Below, in pieces: positions 43,267 through 52,690 of a stretch of 64,000 bases of DNA. Positions within the stretch are counted from its first letter, which is position 1, and the number at the start of each line of letters is the position of its first letter. The notes under the pieces were generated by a model, which saw only the letters and a program-made list of their open reading frames with translations, ran no database searches and was not told where the DNA came from. Origin of the DNA: JAFDZO01 sp041859205 (GTDB taxonomy: Bacteria; Bacteroidota; Ignavibacteria; Tepidaquicellales; Tepidaquicellaceae); assembly GCA_041859205.1 (NCBI GenBank), contig JBHEKU010000061.1, forward strand, positions 1 through 64,000, given 5' to 3'. Position numbers and translations under genes: made by a program.

Positions 43267-43889
43267 TTCTTACCGGGCGGAAGGCATCGCGGAGGAAAGA
43301 TGTACTTTGTATTTTCATCTTTCATCCATTCGATTATTTTAATTATTCCGAAGTAATTGAATATGAACCCAAGCACTCCGCCAATTATATAATCTGTAAC
43401 TGATGCAAGATGGTTATGGATGATGAAATAAAAAAAGTATCCTGCTCCGGGTAAAAATAATATTATAGAAGTTATTAAGCCCGGATTATAAAATTTCTTC
43501 GCCTTTATATTAAATATAATTGTATGAGCAAAGAAATTTCCAACCGAAATTAACGTAACACCTATAGCGAACCAAATGTACTTTTCTCCTATGAGAACAG
43601 CCAGAAAATAAACAAGCCAACCAAGGGCAACGTTTACAATCAAGGCAGAGTTTGTATTGAGCGGATATTTATCCGGAGAATTACTTTTGAACAGTACAGT
43701 ATTAAGCATACCGGGGAAATAACCGGGGTATCTGTATTCTTCGAACTGATGAAAGAATAAGGAAGCAAAGTTCAACCAGAGTATAAACTTCAGCGAAGAA
43801 AATGAATCTTCATTAAAGATAATATAAAATGCAGCAGAGCAGCCGAATAAAAATCCGATATCAAACCAGTGCTTTCTTAAGAAATTCAT
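43263..43889 (-). CDS. HXXEE domain membrane protein
   Basis: 208 residues and about six hydrophobic segments. LNFASLFFHQFEEYRYPGYF contains the His-x-x-Glu-Glu signature of the HXXEE family, and GNFFAHTIIFNIKAKKFYNP and GAGYFFYFIIHNHLA supply further His residues near the membrane. The conserved His/Glu residues suggest a metal-dependent membrane enzyme, but no reaction is known. It is convergent with the epimerase and has its own promoter region at 43890-44068. Confidence 0.82.
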   Translation of the reverse strand: MNFLRKHWFDIGFLFGCSAAFYIIFNEDSFSSLKFILWLNFASLFFHQFEEYRYPGYFPGMLNTVLFKSNSPDKYPLNTNSALIVNVALGWLVYFLAVLIGEKYIWFAIGVTLISVGNFFAHTIIFNIKAKKFYNPGLITSIILFLPGAGYFFYFIIHNHLASVTDYIIGGVLGFIFNYFGIIKIIEWMKDENTKYIFPPRCLPPGKN

Positions 43890-44068
43890 TTTGTAAACTT
43901 AGAACTTTATTCTTCCAGAATCAATATTTGTTTTTATCATTACTGAGTTTGTCTCTGAATTTTTACCTTTGATTTGAAAAACAAAATATATAACGTTGAT
44001 AATTCACCCCTACTTACACTGTTGATTCACTGAAGTTTCTATTTTATTAACTCTAAACCGAGGTAAAA

Positions 44069-45904
44069 ATGAAACATCTTTTCAAACTGTTTGTATTGGT
44101 ACTTTTCTTATCTGTATCCCAGCTTATTTTTTCTCAAACTCCGCAGTATTACAATTATAATACTACGGGTAATGGTAACTCTTTTCCGTTTAATATTCCC
44201 GGCGGTAAAGAGGTTCAGGTATTATTTCTCCCCGGAGATTTTGCTCAGCCCGCTCCGGCACCTGCAGGAAATATTACAGCAGTGTCGTTCAGATTGGCAG
44301 CAAATTTAGGTCCGTTCACATATACAAATGCTTATATTAAAATGGGACAGGCCTCAGGCCTTACTACATTTGCCACAGGGGTTTGGTATTCAGGACCTAT
44401 GACTACTGTTTATACCAGAGCTTCAGTCTCACTGGGAGGCGTAGCGAATGAATGGATGACGATTACACTGGATACACCATTTCCATATGATCCGACTCAA
44501 AGTTTAATTGTTGAAGTAAATCAATGCGGCGCGCCGGGTGCTACCGGATTCAGCACCGGTACAACTACTAATACCGGCAACAGAAGAAACACTTCTTTAA
44601 CATCGGGAGCTTGCCCGTTTGTATGGGGGCAGCAGAGCGGTACAGTGCCTCATATGGGTATCAATGTTTCTTCAGGTCCCACAATCTGCAATAAGTTCGC
44701 AAGCACATGGTGTCCTATTGGTACATATCCGACTCTTCCTGCTGCCACATATTTTCATGCAGCAGCGTGGATTGGTGATACAATGTATGTACAGGCTCCG
44801 ACTTCAGCAGGCGCAGGAGCTACAACAGTTTACCGTTATGTACATGGCAGCGGCTGGTCAACAGGTGTGCCGTGCTTAGTTGGTGTAGCAGCAGCATCAA
44901 TGAATGCCGTAGGCGGAAAATTATACCTTATTGGCGGCGGAGCTACTGCAACTACAGGTTCAACAAATGTACAGCGTTATGACCCTGCAACAGGTGTCTG
45001 GACTGCAATGGCTCCATTACCGGCTGCATTATCAGCTCACGGCTCAGTAAGCTGGGGTGATAGTGTAATTTATGTGGTAGGCGGCCCTTATACGGGGGCA
45101 GGTACTAACCTTGCTGTTCACTATTACAGAATAGGCTCAGATACATGGGGTACTATAGCAAACTCATTACCATCAGGACAAGGAAGAAGAACTTTCGCAT
45201 TAAGCATGGCAGATGGAAAAATTGTAATGACTTGCGGATTTAATACAGTATATTTGAAAACAACTTTTGTGGGAACACCAGGAGCAAATGCTTCACTTCT
45301 TACCTGGGCTCCCGGTGCAGATGCGCCTATTGCTCTTAGCCGTCCGGCAGGTGTAGGTTATGACACTTATTCATTCTTGGTCGGAGGAGACACAAATACA
45401 ACATCTGTTAAAAATGATAAAGTATACAGGTATAATGTGAATGGCAATGTATGGAAAACAGCAATTCTTTCAAATCCGGGTGCTGTATCGAACATAATGA
45501 ATGCTGTTACAATTAAATGTATAAATGATACTGTAAGAATATTTCAACCGGGTGGATTCACAACTGTTGCAGTTAATCCTATGGTTATCACCGGCTGCGG
45601 AACTATAACCGGAACAGGAAATCCGATAAGCAATGTACCGGATATATATTCGTTATCACAAAATTATCCGAATCCATTCAATCCTTCAACAAGAATTGAA
45701 TTTGCTTTACCTAAGGGTGAATTTGTAGATTTGAGATTATATGATATACTTGGAAAAGAAGTCGCCGTCTTAGCTAATGGTACATTTGAGTCAGGCAGGC
45801 ATACACTGGATTTAAATTTATCTTATTTATCCAGCGGAACATATTTCTACAGGATAACAGCAGGTAAATTTACAGATACTAAAAAATTATTATTGATGAA
45901 GTAA
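44069..45904 (+). CDS. Secreted Kelch-like propeller protein with T9SS sorting domain
   Basis: 611 residues. The signal peptide is LFKLFVLVLFLSVSQLIFSQ. The first 200 residues are a beta-rich module with Gly/Thr/Asn-rich loops. The middle holds Kelch-type repeats (GGKLYLIGGGATATTGSTNV, YDPATGVWTAMAPLP, GDSVIYVVGG, YRIGSDTWGTIANSLPSGQG). The C-terminus has LSQNYPNPFNPSTRIEFALP, LYDILGKEVAVLANGTF and SGTYFYRI, a type A T9SS sorting domain. It is predicted to reach the cell surface or medium. A strong terminator follows. Confidence 0.9.
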   Translation: MKHLFKLFVLVLFLSVSQLIFSQTPQYYNYNTTGNGNSFPFNIPGGKEVQVLFLPGDFAQPAPAPAGNITAVSFRLAANLGPFTYTNAYIKMGQASGLTTFATGVWYSGPMTTVYTRASVSLGGVANEWMTITLDTPFPYDPTQSLIVEVNQCGAPGATGFSTGTTTNTGNRRNTSLTSGACPFVWGQQSGTVPHMGINVSSGPTICNKFASTWCPIGTYPTLPAATYFHAAAWIGDTMYVQAPTSAGAGATTVYRYVHGSGWSTGVPCLVGVAAASMNAVGGKLYLIGGGATATTGSTNVQRYDPATGVWTAMAPLPAALSAHGSVSWGDSVIYVVGGPYTGAGTNLAVHYYRIGSDTWGTIANSLPSGQGRRTFALSMADGKIVMTCGFNTVYLKTTFVGTPGANASLLTWAPGADAPIALSRPAGVGYDTYSFLVGGDTNTTSVKNDKVYRYNVNGNVWKTAILSNPGAVSNIMNAVTIKCINDTVRIFQPGGFTTVAVNPMVITGCGTITGTGNPISNVPDIYSLSQNYPNPFNPSTRIEFALPKGEFVDLRLYDILGKEVAVLANGTFESGRHTLDLNLSYLSSGTYFYRITAGKFTDTKKLLLMK

Positions 45905-45927
45905 TTTCTTTTTTTGTGTATTGGTTT

Positions 45928-45957
45928 AAAAAGAGGGAGTTATGCTCCCTCTTTTTT
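45928..45957 (+). terminator. Intrinsic terminator
   Basis: AAAAAGAGGGAG/CTCCCTCTTTTT with a 5-nt loop and T run, 24 nt after the T9SS gene. Confidence 0.9.
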
Positions 45958-46113
45958 ATTTTAAAATTCTGAAAAAGGTAAATAAAATCTCATGTGTTTT
46001 CCCCTTGAAAAAATTATAAGAATATCGAAAATTACATAACTATTATAAATGAATTTCTATTGTTAAAATTTTATAATAATTCACAATATTCTCAAAAAAA
46101 TAAACTTAAAACT

Positions 46114-48027
46114 ATGAGAAAAAAAACAACAATGTTCTTATTTGCACTTTGTTTTGTCTTACCATTTTTGACTGCAAGCGCAGATACAAAAAAAGGTACG
46201 GGCAACGGTTCTAACGTTGATAGCTCTGCCACTCCTGATGCTTACGGTTACAGATGGAAAGATAATACAGATGCAGGTGGACCATCATATCTCTTTAGAG
46301 ATACAACCTCAGGCCCGGCTTCGAACTGGCAAAGAGTTACAGGTCTTAGCGATGATAATAACGTAGGACCTTTTCAATTAGGTTTCAATTTCAGATATTA
46401 TTATTATAATGTCTCGCGTGTAAGAATCGGCTCCAATGGTTATTTGTTATTGGAATCAGGTTCAGATGTAAACACAAGCCCGTTAAATTCAGGCTTCCCG
46501 ACAATTCCACTTCCAACCGTTCCTAACAATTACATTGCAGGTTACGGAGCAGATTTAATTTTCGGTACAGCTGCTCAGCCTGGAAAATGTTATATATACA
46601 GAAATAATGTTGATAGCGTTATCATCAGTTATTATGATGTTCCGCTATGGCAGCAGGCAGCACCGGGATACAACGGCAGCCATACATTTCAGATAATTCT
46701 TACAAAATCCGATTCTTCTGTTACCGTAATGTATAAAAATATTGCCGGAACTTTACAGCCGCCTTCCACAGGTAATGCGCTTGTAATGGGTATCGAAAAT
46801 ATCACAGGTAATGTTGGGTTACAAAGATATTCAGGTGTGGGACCAACCCCTATCACCAATAACATGGCATTAAAATATTACTATCCAAGATCAACAACTT
46901 TTTCTGTAAAAGATGCTGCAGTTTCATGGGTAGATAATACAACTACCGGCGGTATATTTAAACTGACAAATGATACATTAACAATCAGGTCAAGAATTGC
47001 CAATACAGGTAATGTTACTACAGGCGGAACTTTCATTACGAGTCTGGCAGTAAAGAATGCTACCAATGTTACAGTTATGACAGACTCTGTAGTTGTTCCT
47101 TCACTTAATGCAGAGACAGATACACTTGTAAGCTTTACAAAGAAATTTATACCGACAACTGCAGGTAAATATACAGTAACAGTTACAACACTTCTTACAG
47201 GAGATGCAGTGCCAAGTAATAACGTAAAAAATCTTGAACTGAACGTAGTATCACGTACTTCACCGTGGCTTACACTTGCCTATGATAACGGAACAAATAC
47301 CGGCGGTATCTCATGGGCAGGCGGTACAGGGGCAGTTGCAATGTATTTTGTACCACCTGTATATCCTGCAAGAATTGATACATTAAGATTCTTTATCGCA
47401 GCTAATACAAATAATGTTTCATTCTTTGCAAAAATTATTGACGATGACGGAATAGGCGGTTTACCGGGTACAGATCTATATACTTCATCAGCTGTTACTC
47501 CTACAAGCACAACTGCCTTTACAAATGTAGTTGTTCCGGGCGGAATTACAGTTAACAGCGGCGGATTTTATGTATCATGGGTAATGAACGGTGAAAGCAT
47601 TCAGATTGGTGAAGATATTACTGCTCCAATTTCAAACAGAAGTTACGAAGGTTTAGGCGGCTCTTATGCTCCTTACAGAAACGGTTCAACAAATGATCCG
47701 ATGATAAGAGCAGTTGTTAAGAACCCGTCAGTCGGTGTTGTTAATAACAATACAGGCATTCCTGAAAGATTCTCATTGTCACAGAATTATCCAAATCCAT
47801 TCAATCCTGCTACAATGATTAATTTCAGCATTCCTGTAAATTCATTCGTAAGACTTTCTGTTTATGATATTCTCGGAAGAGAAATTCAGCAGCTTGTAAA
47901 TAACGATTTAACACCGGGCAGCTACAGTGTTGATTTCAATGCTACAGCTTTAACAAGCGGTGTTTATTTCTACACACTTACAACAAACGGATTTACTGAT
48001 ACAAAGAGAATGCTATTAGTAAAATAA
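46114..48027 (+). CDS. Secreted T9SS-sorted surface protein
   Basis: The start is set at the ATG whose product opens with a signal peptide (RKKTTMFLFALCFVLPFLTA); an in-frame ATG 54 nt upstream would add 18 hydrophilic residues before it and is unlikely. The first 270 residues carry DAYGYRWKDNTDAGGPSYLF and VRIGSNGYLLLESG, a beta-rich module. A CARDB/Ig-like segment follows (LTIRSRIANTGNVTTGG), and then a second beta module. The C-terminus has LSQNYPNPFNPATMINFSIP, SVYDILGREIQQLV and SGVYFYTL, the type A sorting domain. No catalytic residues were recognised. Confidence 0.88.
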   Translation: MRKKTTMFLFALCFVLPFLTASADTKKGTGNGSNVDSSATPDAYGYRWKDNTDAGGPSYLFRDTTSGPASNWQRVTGLSDDNNVGPFQLGFNFRYYYYNVSRVRIGSNGYLLLESGSDVNTSPLNSGFPTIPLPTVPNNYIAGYGADLIFGTAAQPGKCYIYRNNVDSVIISYYDVPLWQQAAPGYNGSHTFQIILTKSDSSVTVMYKNIAGTLQPPSTGNALVMGIENITGNVGLQRYSGVGPTPITNNMALKYYYPRSTTFSVKDAAVSWVDNTTTGGIFKLTNDTLTIRSRIANTGNVTTGGTFITSLAVKNATNVTVMTDSVVVPSLNAETDTLVSFTKKFIPTTAGKYTVTVTTLLTGDAVPSNNVKNLELNVVSRTSPWLTLAYDNGTNTGGISWAGGTGAVAMYFVPPVYPARIDTLRFFIAANTNNVSFFAKIIDDDGIGGLPGTDLYTSSAVTPTSTTAFTNVVVPGGITVNSGGFYVSWVMNGESIQIGEDITAPISNRSYEGLGGSYAPYRNGSTNDPMIRAVVKNPSVGVVNNNTGIPERFSLSQNYPNPFNPATMINFSIPVNSFVRLSVYDILGREIQQLVNNDLTPGSYSVDFNATALTSGVYFYTLTTNGFTDTKRMLLVK

Positions 48028-48050
48028 TTTATAAAGACATAATCTATATA

Positions 48051-48085
48051 AACAAAAAAGGGAGCGAAGAGCTCCCTTTTTGTTT
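48051..48085. terminator. Bidirectional intrinsic terminator
   Basis: AACAAAAAAGGGAGC/GCTCCCTTTTTGTT with a short loop. It lies between the convergent T9SS and lipoprotein genes and suits both strands. Confidence 0.88.
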
Positions 48086-48105
48086 TGTAAAAAACTCTGT
48101 AAAGA

Positions 48106-48717
48106 TTATTTAAAATCTACACTGAATAAAATTTCTTCCATTGTTTTTTCGTTAGCATCATAATTTGCTGTAGGTGTGTAAGCGTAAACAACGTAATTTC
48201 CATTGGTGCTTGCATCTATAGCAGACATAATTAGCATAGACATTTCGGTACCGTTAATTTTTCCGACTGCGCCTACATAATAAGCTTCGATATCGCCGAT
48301 TTGTACATAGTGAGCTTCACCTTCGGGTTCAAAATCAAAATCTGCCAATGCCATTTCTAATAAATCATCTGCTGAGATCTTATCGTTTCCGAATACAACA
48401 GCTGTTGAACCCATGGACTTATCAGGACTCATTGTTCCTAATTTGGTTGAAGAGTTTTCTGTTATTGTCCAGTCAGATGGAAGGTTAAATGTCATTTTTC
48501 CGTCTTTTGATTCCAGTTTTGTCCATCCGGAAGGAACTTCAGCTTTTATTTCTTTTTTCGGTTCTGAAGATTTTTTTACTTCTTTTTTCTTTTTGGAGTC
48601 AGTTGTAGATTCCGTTGTTTTTTTATCTTTCGTTTCTGTTGTTGATGTTTTTTCTTCTTTTTTTCCGCAGCCTGAGATTAAAAACAGGAATAGTACAAGG
48701 AGTGCCAGAGATTTCAT
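48106..48717 (-). CDS. Lipoprotein with charged linker
   Basis: The ATG chosen gives an immediate lipoprotein signal, MKSLALLVLFLFLISGCGKK, with Cys at the lipobox; an ATG 33 nt upstream would bury it. A Lys/Glu/Ser/Thr-rich linker of about 45 residues follows. A folded domain of about 130 residues then starts near SGWTKLESKDGKMTFNLPSD and contains YVQIGDIEAYYVGAVGKING and MEEILFSVDF. The fold resembles PsbP/DUF1795-like beta domains (the FNLPSDW start is typical), but this is tentative. Confidence 0.8.
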   Translation of the reverse strand: MKSLALLVLFLFLISGCGKKEEKTSTTETKDKKTTESTTDSKKKKEVKKSSEPKKEIKAEVPSGWTKLESKDGKMTFNLPSDWTITENSSTKLGTMSPDKSMGSTAVVFGNDKISADDLLEMALADFDFEPEGEAHYVQIGDIEAYYVGAVGKINGTEMSMLIMSAIDASTNGNYVVYAYTPTANYDANEKTMEEILFSVDFK

Positions 48718-48939
48718 TTGAGTTGGGTTTAATTTGTGATTAGAATTCAAAATACTACTTTATGCTTTCTTTTGAAACTCATAAAAAGAATTTGCAAGAA
48801 TATTTGTTTTGTTTTTTGTTCTACAATAATTCTGTATTTTAGTTCCATTAAAATTTATTTTCAATATTAACTCAAAAAAAATCAGAGTTATTGAAACTTC
48901 TTTTCGTGTTTTGAGTTAGATAAAAAAACAAAAAACTTC

Positions 48940-49671
48940 ATGAAAAAAACATTACTCATTCTTATTACTGTTGTTTTCTTTTCAAATTTTTATTCAACAG
49001 GTTATTCCCAGAGTTTGGCAATCGGCTACAGAGTAGCTTCGGGTTCATTTAAACCTTTAGATTTTGTAATTGACAGATATAATCAGACACGTACAGCCAT
49101 TCTTACCAAAAATATGGATAAGATAAGTTCTGTCTCGGGCTTAGTGTATAGCGTAGGATACAATTTTGGCGAATACGGTCTGGAAGTTGAAATTCCTAAT
49201 TTGAAATCGCCCACCGTTACCGCTGAGACATCAACTCAGATAAGAGAGCTTTATATGGAAATATCGGGCTTTGAGTTCAATGCATCCGTGGGTAAAGAAA
49301 TTTTTAATGATGGCGCATTTTTCGGTTTTCTTGGGGGCACAATGAGCGTAGATAACGTAAAGCCTACAATATTTACCCGTATATACAATAAAAATACTTC
49401 TGCCGGAGAATTTGGGAAAGTCGAAGCAAAGAGCGCGATTAATATGGGCATCGGACCTTATGTAGGCGTACATTTATTGTTTCCTTCTGTTATAATATTT
49501 GGAGAAGTGAGACCATTTTATAAATTTTCTTTAGTAGGCTCAGATTTTTATGAAGTAAACAGAGGGCTTAATCCTGCCACATGGTCTGCCGATAATACAG
49601 ATGATCTTGAAGGCAGCATGAACACTTTGGGAGTAACTGCAAAAATAGGTATCACAGTGGCAATTTTTTAA
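48940..49671 (+). CDS. Probable outer-membrane beta-barrel protein
   Basis: 243 residues. A signal peptide (KKTLLILITVVFFSNFYSTG) ends near Ser-Gln. The mature protein alternates hydrophobic and polar residues in strands such as LAIGYRVASGSF, GYNFGEYGLEVEIPN and GPYVGVHLLFPSVIIFGEVR, and its end NTLGVTAKIGITVAIF has the terminal aromatic residue that barrels often need. No family is named. It is monocistronic, with a terminator downstream. Confidence 0.68.
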   Translation: MKKTLLILITVVFFSNFYSTGYSQSLAIGYRVASGSFKPLDFVIDRYNQTRTAILTKNMDKISSVSGLVYSVGYNFGEYGLEVEIPNLKSPTVTAETSTQIRELYMEISGFEFNASVGKEIFNDGAFFGFLGGTMSVDNVKPTIFTRIYNKNTSAGEFGKVEAKSAINMGIGPYVGVHLLFPSVIIFGEVRPFYKFSLVGSDFYEVNRGLNPATWSADNTDDLEGSMNTLGVTAKIGITVAIF

Positions 49672-49694
49672 TACGTTTTTATAAATACGATGTT

Positions 49695-49729
49695 AAAAGC
49701 CGTTCATTTAATTCTGGACGGCTTTTTTT
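49695..49729 (+). terminator. Intrinsic terminator
   Basis: AAAAGCCGT pairs, with one mismatch-free stem of 9 bp, with ACGGCTTTT, followed by T residues. Confidence 0.85.
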
Positions 49730-49872
49730 ATTTCTGAACAAAATGACATTCTATTCCGTAGAAATTGAAATAAGATTTTAATAATTTTTCTTTTGGCTGT
49801 CCCCTTTTGTAAATTTCATTCGTTGTTAAAGTATAAATCAATAATTGATTTAAAAACTTAACTTTTAACAAA

Positions 49873-50253
49873 ATGACAAACAAAGACAACTCTCTCAACT
49901 GGTTTGAAATCCCTGCCTCAGATATCAAACGCGCAACAAAATTCTATGAAACAATATTTTCTGTGGAAATGCCTCAGATGGAAATGGGCGGCTCAATGGC
50001 TTTCTTCCCTGCTGATATGCAGAACGGCAAAGTCGGCGGAGCTGTTGTGCAAAGCGACATGCATAAACCATCTGCTGACGGTGCAGTAATTTATCTCAAT
50101 GCAAATCCTGATTTAGATATTGCTTTGAGCAAAGTTGAAAAAGCAGGCGGTAAAATTGTAATGCCTAAAACAAAAATCACGGATGAAATCGGCTATATGG
50201 CTTTCTTCATTGATAGTGAAGGAAATAAAGTCGGAATGCATTCAAACAAATAA
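49873..50253 (+). CDS. VOC family (glyoxalase-like) protein
   Basis: 126 residues with one vicinal-oxygen-chelate unit pattern: LNWFEIPASDIKRATKFYET at the start, GSMAFFPADMQNGKVGGAVV, VIYLNANPDLDIALSKVEKA and a final GYMAFFIDSEGNKVGMHS. The layout is that of small PhnB/YwdE-type VOC proteins that are often encoded beside YCII and ECF sigma genes. The metal ligands and substrate cannot be deduced. It is 12 nt before the YCII gene and on the same strand. Confidence 0.92.
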   Translation: MTNKDNSLNWFEIPASDIKRATKFYETIFSVEMPQMEMGGSMAFFPADMQNGKVGGAVVQSDMHKPSADGAVIYLNANPDLDIALSKVEKAGGKIVMPKTKITDEIGYMAFFIDSEGNKVGMHSNK

Positions 50254-50265
50254 AACAATTCAATC

Positions 50266-50607
50266 ATGAAAGATTTTTTATTGTTGTTCAGAGGAACTGA
50301 TACAAAACCCGATTACTCACCTGAACAGGTTCAGGCACAAATGCAGAAATGGATGGACTGGGTAAACGGCATTGCTCAAAATGGCAAGTTTAACGGCGGC
50401 AATCCTCTCTTTGATACCGGTGTAACTATTACCGGTACAAAAAAAGTTGTTACTGACGGACCTTTTATGGAAGGCAAAGAAATGCTTGGCGGATATATTT
50501 CAGTAAGTGCTGAAAACTATGATGAAGCCGTTGCGATAGCCCAAAATTGTCCCATATTAGATGGAGAAACGGGAAGCGTTGAAGTAAGAGAAGTAAGACC
50601 TGTTTAA
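50266..50607 (+). CDS. YCII-related (DGPF-domain) protein
   Basis: 113 residues with the family sequence FLLLFRGTDTKPDYSPEQ, GVTITGTKKVVTDGPFMEGK containing the DGPF motif, and LGGYISVSAENYDEAVAIAQ. YCII-like proteins are small dimeric enzymes or regulators of unknown reaction. Genes with a DGPF domain sit next to ECF42-group sigma factors in many bacteria. This gene precedes such a sigma factor by 4 nt, so the pair is probably functionally linked. Confidence 0.93.
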   Translation: MKDFLLLFRGTDTKPDYSPEQVQAQMQKWMDWVNGIAQNGKFNGGNPLFDTGVTITGTKKVVTDGPFMEGKEMLGGYISVSAENYDEAVAIAQNCPILDGETGSVEVREVRPV

Positions 50608-50611
50608 TAGT

Positions 50612-51883
50612 GTGAACCGATCCAGCGAGAAAATTAATATACTTACAGACCATCTTTTTCGCCATGAGGCGGGGAAGATGGTTGCTGTTTTAACGCGTAT
50701 TTTCGGTTTACCAAACATTGAGCTTGCCGAAGATATTGTTCAGGATGCTTTTGCTCAGGCATTAAAAGAATGGACTTTTAAAACTCCTGAAAATCCTGCT
50801 GCATGGTTAATGATGACAGCAAAGAATAAGGCAGTAGATATTCTTCGGCGTGAACGTCATAAAAAAAATTACGAAGAAGAATCCTCATACAACTCACAAA
50901 ATGAATACTCTTCAATACCAATCATTGAAAATCTCTTTATGCACAACGAAATAAAGGATAGCCAGTTAAGAATGATATTTGCCTGCTGCCATCCTTCATT
51001 AGCATATGCAGACCAGATTGCTTTCACTTTAAAAATCTGTTCAGGTTTTAGTATAGATGAAATAGCCGCAGCTTTGCTTTCAAATCATGAAACAATCAAA
51101 AAAAGAATACAAAGAGCAAAGAAATTTATTTCAGATAAGAACTTAAAGTTTGATATTCCGGCAGGCAATGAACTAAAGAAAAGATTAGATGTCGTCTTGC
51201 ACTCTGTTTATCTTTTGTTTAATGAAGGATATAACTCCGGAAACAAAAGTGAACTGATACGCAAGGATTTATGTGAAGAGGCAATTCGATTAGGATTAAT
51301 GCTTACAGAAGATGAATATATAAATCAGCCGAAGTGCTTTGCGCTTGTTGCATTAATGGCATTGCTTGCATCAAGGTTTGAATCACGTTTAAATACTGAT
51401 GGTGAAATAATTCTGCTTGAAGAACAGGAAAGAAGTAAATGGAACACAGAGTTAATAAATTTGGGGATGTACTATCTGAATAAATCTTCCGAAGGAAATG
51501 AAATAAGTGATTATCATGTTGAGGCAGCTATAGTGGCAGAGCATTCAATTGCAAAAAATTTCGAGGAAACGAACTGGACAAGGATACTTCAGCTATATGA
51601 CATTTTAGTTAAGATCAATTCTTCGCCGGTAGTATTGTTAAACAGAGCAATTGTTATTGGTAAATTATCGGGAGCTAAGAAAGCTATTGAAGAAATAAAT
51701 TCTATTCCCGATGTAACCAAATTTAAAAAGACAAATTATTTATTTTCTGCAGTGCTTGGCGAATTACATTCACAGGCGAAAAATAACGCGGAAGCAATAA
51801 AATTCTTTGAACAGTCTCTTTCCCTTACAAACTCCGAGGCAGAGAAAAAATTATTACGTAAAAAAATAAATTCTGTCACCTAA
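50612..51883 (+). CDS. ECF42-like sigma factor with long C-terminal extension
   Basis: 423 residues, starting with GTG. Region sigma-2 is visible as FGLPNIELAEDIVQDAFAQA and NPAAWLMMTAKNKAVDILRR, and sigma-4 as QIAFTLKICSGFSIDEIAAA and HETIKKRIQRAKKFI. From about residue 190 a helical extension follows (VLHSVYLLFNEGYNSGNKSE, CFALVALMALLASRFESR, VVLLNRAIVIGKLSG), a TPR-like extension as in COG4941/ECF42 factors. No anti-sigma gene is adjacent, and control by the extension is the usual model. It probably activates the VOC-YCII-sigma unit itself and a few other genes. Confidence 0.92.
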   Translation: MNRSSEKINILTDHLFRHEAGKMVAVLTRIFGLPNIELAEDIVQDAFAQALKEWTFKTPENPAAWLMMTAKNKAVDILRRERHKKNYEEESSYNSQNEYSSIPIIENLFMHNEIKDSQLRMIFACCHPSLAYADQIAFTLKICSGFSIDEIAAALLSNHETIKKRIQRAKKFISDKNLKFDIPAGNELKKRLDVVLHSVYLLFNEGYNSGNKSELIRKDLCEEAIRLGLMLTEDEYINQPKCFALVALMALLASRFESRLNTDGEIILLEEQERSKWNTELINLGMYYLNKSSEGNEISDYHVEAAIVAEHSIAKNFEETNWTRILQLYDILVKINSSPVVLLNRAIVIGKLSGAKKAIEEINSIPDVTKFKKTNYLFSAVLGELHSQAKNNAEAIKFFEQSLSLTNSEAEKKLLRKKINSVT

Positions 51884-51885
51884 TA

Positions 51886-52527
51886 TTATAAAATCATCTG
51901 TTCATTGTCTCCGTTTATTATTAATGCCTGCCCGTCCATTAGAGTTTTATAATTCATATTTTCACTTTTAAAATACTCTACAACTTTATCCATTGATTCA
52001 GATTTACCATGCTGGGATTTAAAGTGAGGTACGATATTATACTGCAGAACATTTAGTCCGTCATAGATACACTCTTCTTTATAAGTAGAAAAAACTTTTG
52101 TATCGTCATCTGCGATTTCAAGTCCGCGCAATGTAGGTGCAAGTACTACAACTCCTGCACTGTATCCTGCATAAACAATTTTATCTTCGTTCAGCATGTT
52201 TTTTATTATTATATCAAACCCGCTATCATACATTGCTCTTCTCAATAGAAATGAATCTCCGCCCGGTATCCATACAGAATCGTAATTCATCAACTGTTGT
52301 TCCAAACCTTCCTTATCGCCGTAGTATTTTCTTAGATCAATTTCTTCTGATGACAATCCTATTTTACTCAAATCTCTGAGTTCCTCTTTTAAAGAATGAT
52401 GTCTTTCTTTTTCAGGAAAGTAATCGTGAGCATTTAATATTACTGCTGCGCGTTTATTTCCTGTAACTAATTCTGAAAATTTTTCGGGGTCATTGCCCAT
52501 ACGAAATGAAGATAAATACAATCGCAT
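51886..52527 (-). CDS. Peptidase E-like type 1 glutamine amidotransferase-fold protein (S51)
   Basis: 213 residues. VWIPGGDSFLLRRAMYDSG and VYAGYSAGVVVLAPTLRG carry the nucleophile Ser within GYSAG, as in the peptidase S51 family (cyanophycinase/dipeptidase E). ILNAHDYFPEKERHHS near the N-terminus and NIVPHFKSQHGKSESMDK with the active-site His match the same fold. It probably cleaves Asp-X dipeptides or related amide bonds. Its stop lies 2 nt from the convergent sigma-factor stop. Confidence 0.85.
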   Translation of the reverse strand: MRLYLSSFRMGNDPEKFSELVTGNKRAAVILNAHDYFPEKERHHSLKEELRDLSKIGLSSEEIDLRKYYGDKEGLEQQLMNYDSVWIPGGDSFLLRRAMYDSGFDIIIKNMLNEDKIVYAGYSAGVVVLAPTLRGLEIADDDTKVFSTYKEECIYDGLNVLQYNIVPHFKSQHGKSESMDKVVEYFKSENMNYKTLMDGQALIINGDNEQMIL

Positions 52528-52640
52528 TTTATATTGGAATATTATTCAACTGTTGTGTAAAAGATATATGAATGTTCTCAAAAAATGAAAAGCAGAGATT
52601 TAAACTACAGTTTATCTTAATTGTGCTAAAGAAAACAAAA

Positions 52641-52664
52641 AAAGGCGGAGTAAATCCGCCTTTC
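52641..52664 (-). terminator. Terminator of the hmgA transcript
   Basis: On the minus strand AAAGGCGGA/TCCGCCTTT with a short loop is followed by TTTTTTGTTTTC. It lies 27 nt downstream of the hmgA stop. Confidence 0.8.
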
Positions 52665-52690
52665 GTATTTTATACTTTATAGATAAATTT

